Shown piece after piece: positions 61,265 through 64,000 of a DNA stretch of 64,000 nucleotides. Under the pieces are notes generated by a model. The model did no database searches. It had not been told where the DNA came from and saw nothing but the letters and a program-made list of their open reading frames with translations. Every line of letters starts with the position of its first letter. Position 1 is the first letter of the stretch. The stretch comes from an uncultured Clostridia bacterium (lineage in GTDB: Bacteria; Bacillota; Clostridia; Christensenellales; DTU072). The stretch spans positions 1-64,000 of the forward strand of contig CAMOOO010000005.1 of assembly GCA_946621465.1 (NCBI GenBank), given 5' to 3'. The position numbers were made by a program, and so were the translations under genes.

Positions 61265-61308
61265 TGGGTGCAAGGGAGGCTTTCCTTTGTACCCTTTCTT
61301 TCTTATTA
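61265..61308 (+). terminator. Hairpin after the giant LRR gene
   Basis: GGGTGCAAGGGAGG / CCTTTGTACCC imperfect stem followed by TTTCTTTC. It may terminate or attenuate transcription into the TPR gene 10 bases on. Confidence 0.6.
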
Positions 61309-61319
61309 AGGAGCAAATT

Positions 61320-62153
61320 ATGGCAGAATTAGACCCTTTTGATTATAAAGAGCCGGCGTGCGTACTGTGCGAAGGGGAGAGCTTTTATTATCCCGATCGC
61401 AAAAAGCCCCTCGGCACCATTCCCATTCGTTCCATTATGGAAAAAGTGGATTCCTTCTTCGCAAAGAACGACCCTCTGCAAGCAGAACGCGTACTCGACT
61501 ATTGGCTCAACGAAGCGCGGGAACTGGGCGATAAGCGCGGCGAACTGGAAATACGAAGCGAACAGATGGGATTATACCGCAAATTGAATAAGAAAAAAGA
61601 GGGGATAGAGAGCGTAGAAGACGGATTGAAATTACTCGACGAACTCAATCTTACCGATACCGTCTCCGGCGCAACGGTGATCCTCAACGCCGCCACTACT
61701 TATAAAGCCTTCGGCTATGCCGAAAAAGCCGTTCCGCTCTACGAACGGGCGGAGGCAACTTACCAAAAAAATCTCCAACCCACCGATCCGCGCTTTGCCG
61801 GACTATATAACAATCAGGCGCTTTCCCTTGCCGACGTCGGACGAGAAGAGGATGCGGAAAACGCCTATAAAAAGGCCATTTCCATTCTGGATGGCGTCCC
61901 GGGCAAGGAGAACGATATCGCCATTTCTTACGTCAATATGGCGCACCTTTTGGAAGGGAAAGAGGGAAGAGAGGACGAAGTGTACGCCTATATGGAAAAA
62001 GCCATTGCCTATCTGGACACGCCCACGTTACCTCACGACGGCTACCACGCCTTCGTCATCAGTAAATGTCTCCCGTCTATCGAATATTTCGGCTATTTTA
62101 TGGCAAAACAACGTTTGGAAAAGAGGATGAAAGAAATTTATGAAAGGGCTTGA
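61320..62153 (+). CDS. Tetratricopeptide-repeat protein
   Basis: The product is 277 residues from the ATG at 61320 (AAGGAG upstream). A 60-residue N-terminal part with Cys-Val-Leu-Cys (CVLC) leads into TPR-like helical pairs: IRSEQMGLYRKLNKKKEGIE, ILNAATTYKAFGYAEKAVPLYERAE, LYNNQALSLADVGREEDAENAYKKA and ISYVNMAHLLEGKEG. No membrane segment. It overlaps the DUF4037 gene by 14 bases. TPR/DUF4037 pairs recur in gut Firmicutes as I recall, but their role is not known. Confidence 0.85.
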   Translation: MAELDPFDYKEPACVLCEGESFYYPDRKKPLGTIPIRSIMEKVDSFFAKNDPLQAERVLDYWLNEARELGDKRGELEIRSEQMGLYRKLNKKKEGIESVEDGLKLLDELNLTDTVSGATVILNAATTYKAFGYAEKAVPLYERAEATYQKNLQPTDPRFAGLYNNQALSLADVGREEDAENAYKKAISILDGVPGKENDIAISYVNMAHLLEGKEGREDEVYAYMEKAIAYLDTPTLPHDGYHAFVISKCLPSIEYFGYFMAKQRLEKRMKEIYERA

Positions 62154-63081
62154 ACTGGCAAGAAAGTATTTTGAAGAATACGGACGGAGCATGCTGGAAT
62201 CCTTTCCGGAAATCTCCGATCGGGTGACCGTCGGGCTTGTCGGGGAAGGGTCCGAGTGTTTCGGCTACGACGACGAACTGTCCGAAGATCACGATTACGA
62301 ACCCTGTTTCTGTATGTGGATCGACCGTAAAGACGAGGAGGAATTCGGCTTCCGTCTGGAAAGAGCATATAGTAAGCTGCCGAAAGAATTTATGGGGTAC
62401 ACCCGTCAAAAACTTTCTCCCTGCGGCGGAAACAGGCATGGACTGCTACTGACCGAAGACTTTTATTCGCGCTTTTTGGGGGGTGATCTGCCGTCCACCC
62501 TTATCGATTGGCTCCGGCTGCCGTCCTATGCGCTGGCGACGGTAACGAACGGTGAGATATTCAAAAAAGGCGAGGGGAAGTTCTGCCAAATGCGCGACGT
62601 AATAGCCGCCGGGTATCCAAGTGACGTCCGCCTAAAAAAGATCTCCGCGCACCTTGCTCTTATGCACCAATCGGGTAAATACAACTATGACAGATGCCTT
62701 TCTCGCGGAGAATCGGGCGCGGCGCAACTTGCGCTTTTTGAATTCGTAAAGAGCGCGATACAGGTTATTTACCTACTCAATAACAGGTATTGTCCCTATT
62801 ATAAATGGTCCTTCCGCGGCATGCGCGACCTTCCTAAGCTCTCCGACCTTGAATTGCCGCTGACTTTCCTGATTGAAAACGCCAACGAAAAGGACTTTAT
62901 CGACTACAAGCGTGGCATTATCGACGACGTCGGCAGAATTATCACGGAAGAAGTTAAAGCGCAGGGGATCACTAAAGCGACCTGCAACAACCTCGATACA
63001 CACGCCTATTCGGTGCAGGATGCAATTAAGGACCCGACGATCCGTAACCTTCACCTCATGGAACACGGAGAAAACGCATAG
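62140..63081 (+). CDS. DUF4037 protein, nucleotidyltransferase-like
   Basis: The product is 313 residues. Near the N-terminus VTVGLVGEGSECFGYDDELSEDHDYEPCFCMW, given here in parts, contains GxGS...D-x-D-like spacing (GEGS at about 36-39; DHDYEP at about 50) of a minimal nucleotidyltransferase fold; the rest is helical (LLNNRYCPYYKWSFRGMRDL). It starts inside the TPR gene, so both are made together. The reaction is unknown; modification of a small molecule or RNA is possible. No toxin-antitoxin evidence is seen. Confidence 0.82.
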   Translation: MKGLELARKYFEEYGRSMLESFPEISDRVTVGLVGEGSECFGYDDELSEDHDYEPCFCMWIDRKDEEEFGFRLERAYSKLPKEFMGYTRQKLSPCGGNRHGLLLTEDFYSRFLGGDLPSTLIDWLRLPSYALATVTNGEIFKKGEGKFCQMRDVIAAGYPSDVRLKKISAHLALMHQSGKYNYDRCLSRGESGAAQLALFEFVKSAIQVIYLLNNRYCPYYKWSFRGMRDLPKLSDLELPLTFLIENANEKDFIDYKRGIIDDVGRIITEEVKAQGITKATCNNLDTHAYSVQDAIKDPTIRNLHLMEHGENA

Positions 63082-63120
63082 TACTGATCTTTACGTCTGC
63101 AAATAATAATATATTGATAA

Positions 63121-63170
63121 AACCGGTTCTTCCCATTAAATAAGGTCATGTGGATGGAACCGGTTTTTTT
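63121..63170 (+). terminator. Terminator of the TPR-DUF4037 operon
   Basis: AACCGGTTC (63121-63129) pairs with GAACCGGTT (63157-63165), with T7 after it; the 27-base loop is long. The stretch 63171-63319 holds no gene; it has a piece of the dispersed CCACTTTCCACTTT repeat at 63243-63256. Confidence 0.75.
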
Positions 63171-63319
63171 AGACTTTTGCGTAGTCAAAGCTCGCAGAAC
63201 TCCACAACAGCTTTACTCGTATGTAAGCAACCCGACGCGCTATCCACTTTCCACTTTCAAATAGGTATAACTCCCTTTCATCCGTCAATACTTATCATAA
63301 AAAACGGAGGTATATTATT

Positions 63320-63919
63320 ATGGAACTTTTCAAAAGTAAAACGTTGACCAATCTGGCGAGAGCCTTTGCCGGAGAATGCCAAGCTAGGACGAGGTACGAG
63401 TTTATTGAATACGGCGCGCGTAACGAGGGGTATAAGGCTATCGCCGACTTGATCGACAGCGTCGTATATAACGAGTTCAACCACGCCAGAATGTTCTATA
63501 CCTGTATTCAACAGGCGTCCCAAAAGGAGATCAGAGATATCGAGATTTGCGCAGGGTATCCTTTTAAGGAGAAATGGAACCTCATGGACAATCTTCGCCT
63601 CGCCGCCGAGGACGAACAAAAGGAGGCGGAGGAGATTTATCCCGTCTTTGCAAAAATTGCAAGAGAAGAGGGCTTTGAGGATATAGCAGGACTGTTTGAT
63701 AACGTCATCACCGTGGAGAAAAAGCACCAGCGACTGTTTACCGAACTCTACGAACAGATGAAAAACGGCACCCTCTATAAGAGAAAGACGCCGACGCTCT
63801 GGAAATGTCCCTCCTGCGGATATGAAGAAGTCTTAAACGAGGCGTGGCAAAAATGCCCCCTTTGTCAGGCAGAGCAGGGGTCGGTGGAACTTGTTTTACC
63901 GAAAGAGGCGCAATTATAA
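63320..63919 (+). CDS. rbr: Rubrerythrin
   Basis: The product is 199 residues. A four-helix di-iron domain carries ECQARTRYEF (Glu of helix 1), NEFNHARMF, AAEDEQKEAEEIY and VEKKHQRLF, which supply the Glu and His ligands. The C-terminal rubredoxin-like iron site has CPSCGYEEVLNEAWQKCPLC (two CxxC pairs, about 164-183). It reduces hydrogen peroxide using electrons from NADH via rubredoxin-type carriers, an oxidative-stress defence of anaerobes. GGAGG precedes the ATG. Standing alone with its own terminator. Confidence 0.96.
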   Translation: MELFKSKTLTNLARAFAGECQARTRYEFIEYGARNEGYKAIADLIDSVVYNEFNHARMFYTCIQQASQKEIRDIEICAGYPFKEKWNLMDNLRLAAEDEQKEAEEIYPVFAKIAREEGFEDIAGLFDNVITVEKKHQRLFTELYEQMKNGTLYKRKTPTLWKCPSCGYEEVLNEAWQKCPLCQAEQGSVELVLPKEAQL

Positions 63920-63923
63920 AAAG

Positions 63924-63952
63924 AATGCGATGGGTTAGTCCCATCGCATTTT
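63924..63952 (+). terminator. Terminator of the rubrerythrin gene
   Basis: AATGCGATGGG-ttagt-CCCATCGCATT, 11-bp perfect stem; the T run is short. Confidence 0.8.
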
Positions 63953-64000
63953 ACATAAGTTATGATGATAGTAGTGTTTTATTGAGCAATACCGTATCTT

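Noticed and set aside
62140..63081. Toxin-antitoxin system formed by the TPR and DUF4037 genes
   Set aside because: Overlap and a nucleotidyltransferase-like fold alone are not evidence; sizes and sequence do not match known MNT/HEPN pairs.

Overview
The window is chromosomal DNA of a low-to-mid-GC, Gram-positive, probably anaerobic and gut-associated member of the Clostridia. This is inferred from strong SigA-type promoters with AGGAGG-type ribosome binding sites, a T-box leader before thrS, LuxS, rubrerythrin, a PepV dipeptidase, GPH-family sugar transporters, and BspA-like leucine-rich-repeat lipoproteins ending in the YxYSE...PTxW tail common in gut Firmicutes. No species can be named.

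Layout. 1-4.4 kb: intergenic repeats, a lipoprotein, then a pyrimidine salvage operon (uraA-upp) behind a leader-peptide/terminator attenuator, and a GrpB-family gene. 4.5-17.5 kb: an integrated element of about 13.0 kb in the 3' end of a tRNA-Ala(GGC) gene, bounded by a 47-bp direct repeat. It carries a tyrosine integrase, a C5-type DNA methyltransferase, a Cro/CI-type repressor with recognisable operators, a 26-residue holin-like toxin, a large membrane ATPase of Zot/FtsK-like type, a compact overlapping set of small membrane proteins, secreted/anchored proteins, and an HUH rolling-circle initiator. I read it as an inovirus-like (filamentous ssDNA phage) provirus of a Gram-positive host. 17.5-18.1 kb: a 135-bp direct duplication containing remnants of the tRNA end.

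18.1-29.2 kb: an LRR gene fragment, a paired chromate-type transporter, an esterase, luxS, an FAD-dependent reductase, galE, pepV, gltX, a small XRE regulator and a sugar-nucleotidyltransferase. 29.4-35.4 kb: a co-directional cluster (ppx-type phosphatase, maf, a degenerate MreB-like protein, a membrane protein, ybaB/ebfC, recR, a GPH transporter). 35.7-41.7 kb: glyS, a polysaccharide deacetylase, a frameshifted lipoprotein, a small XRE regulator, and thrS behind a T-box. 41.9-63.9 kb: an 800-residue LRR lipoprotein, a PHP-family phosphoesterase with a divergently placed GPH transporter, a two-component system plus CYTH protein, a 3582-residue LRR lipoprotein that fills 10.7 kb, a TPR protein overlapping a DUF4037 protein, and rubrerythrin.

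The main discovery candidate is the provirus. Its two principal promoters each hold the same palindromic operator inside the -35/-10 spacer. A third, apparently leaderless promoter drives the repressor. Three copies of a roughly 80-110 bp repeat share a hairpin with a compensatory base change, and the intergenic region next to the initiator gene has a nested GC-rich hairpin suitable for an origin or packaging signal. Outside the element, the uraA leader looks like a pyrBI-style UTP-sensing attenuator, and a response regulator gene appears to be transcribed as a leaderless mRNA. All functional calls rest on motif recognition by eye; no database search was run.
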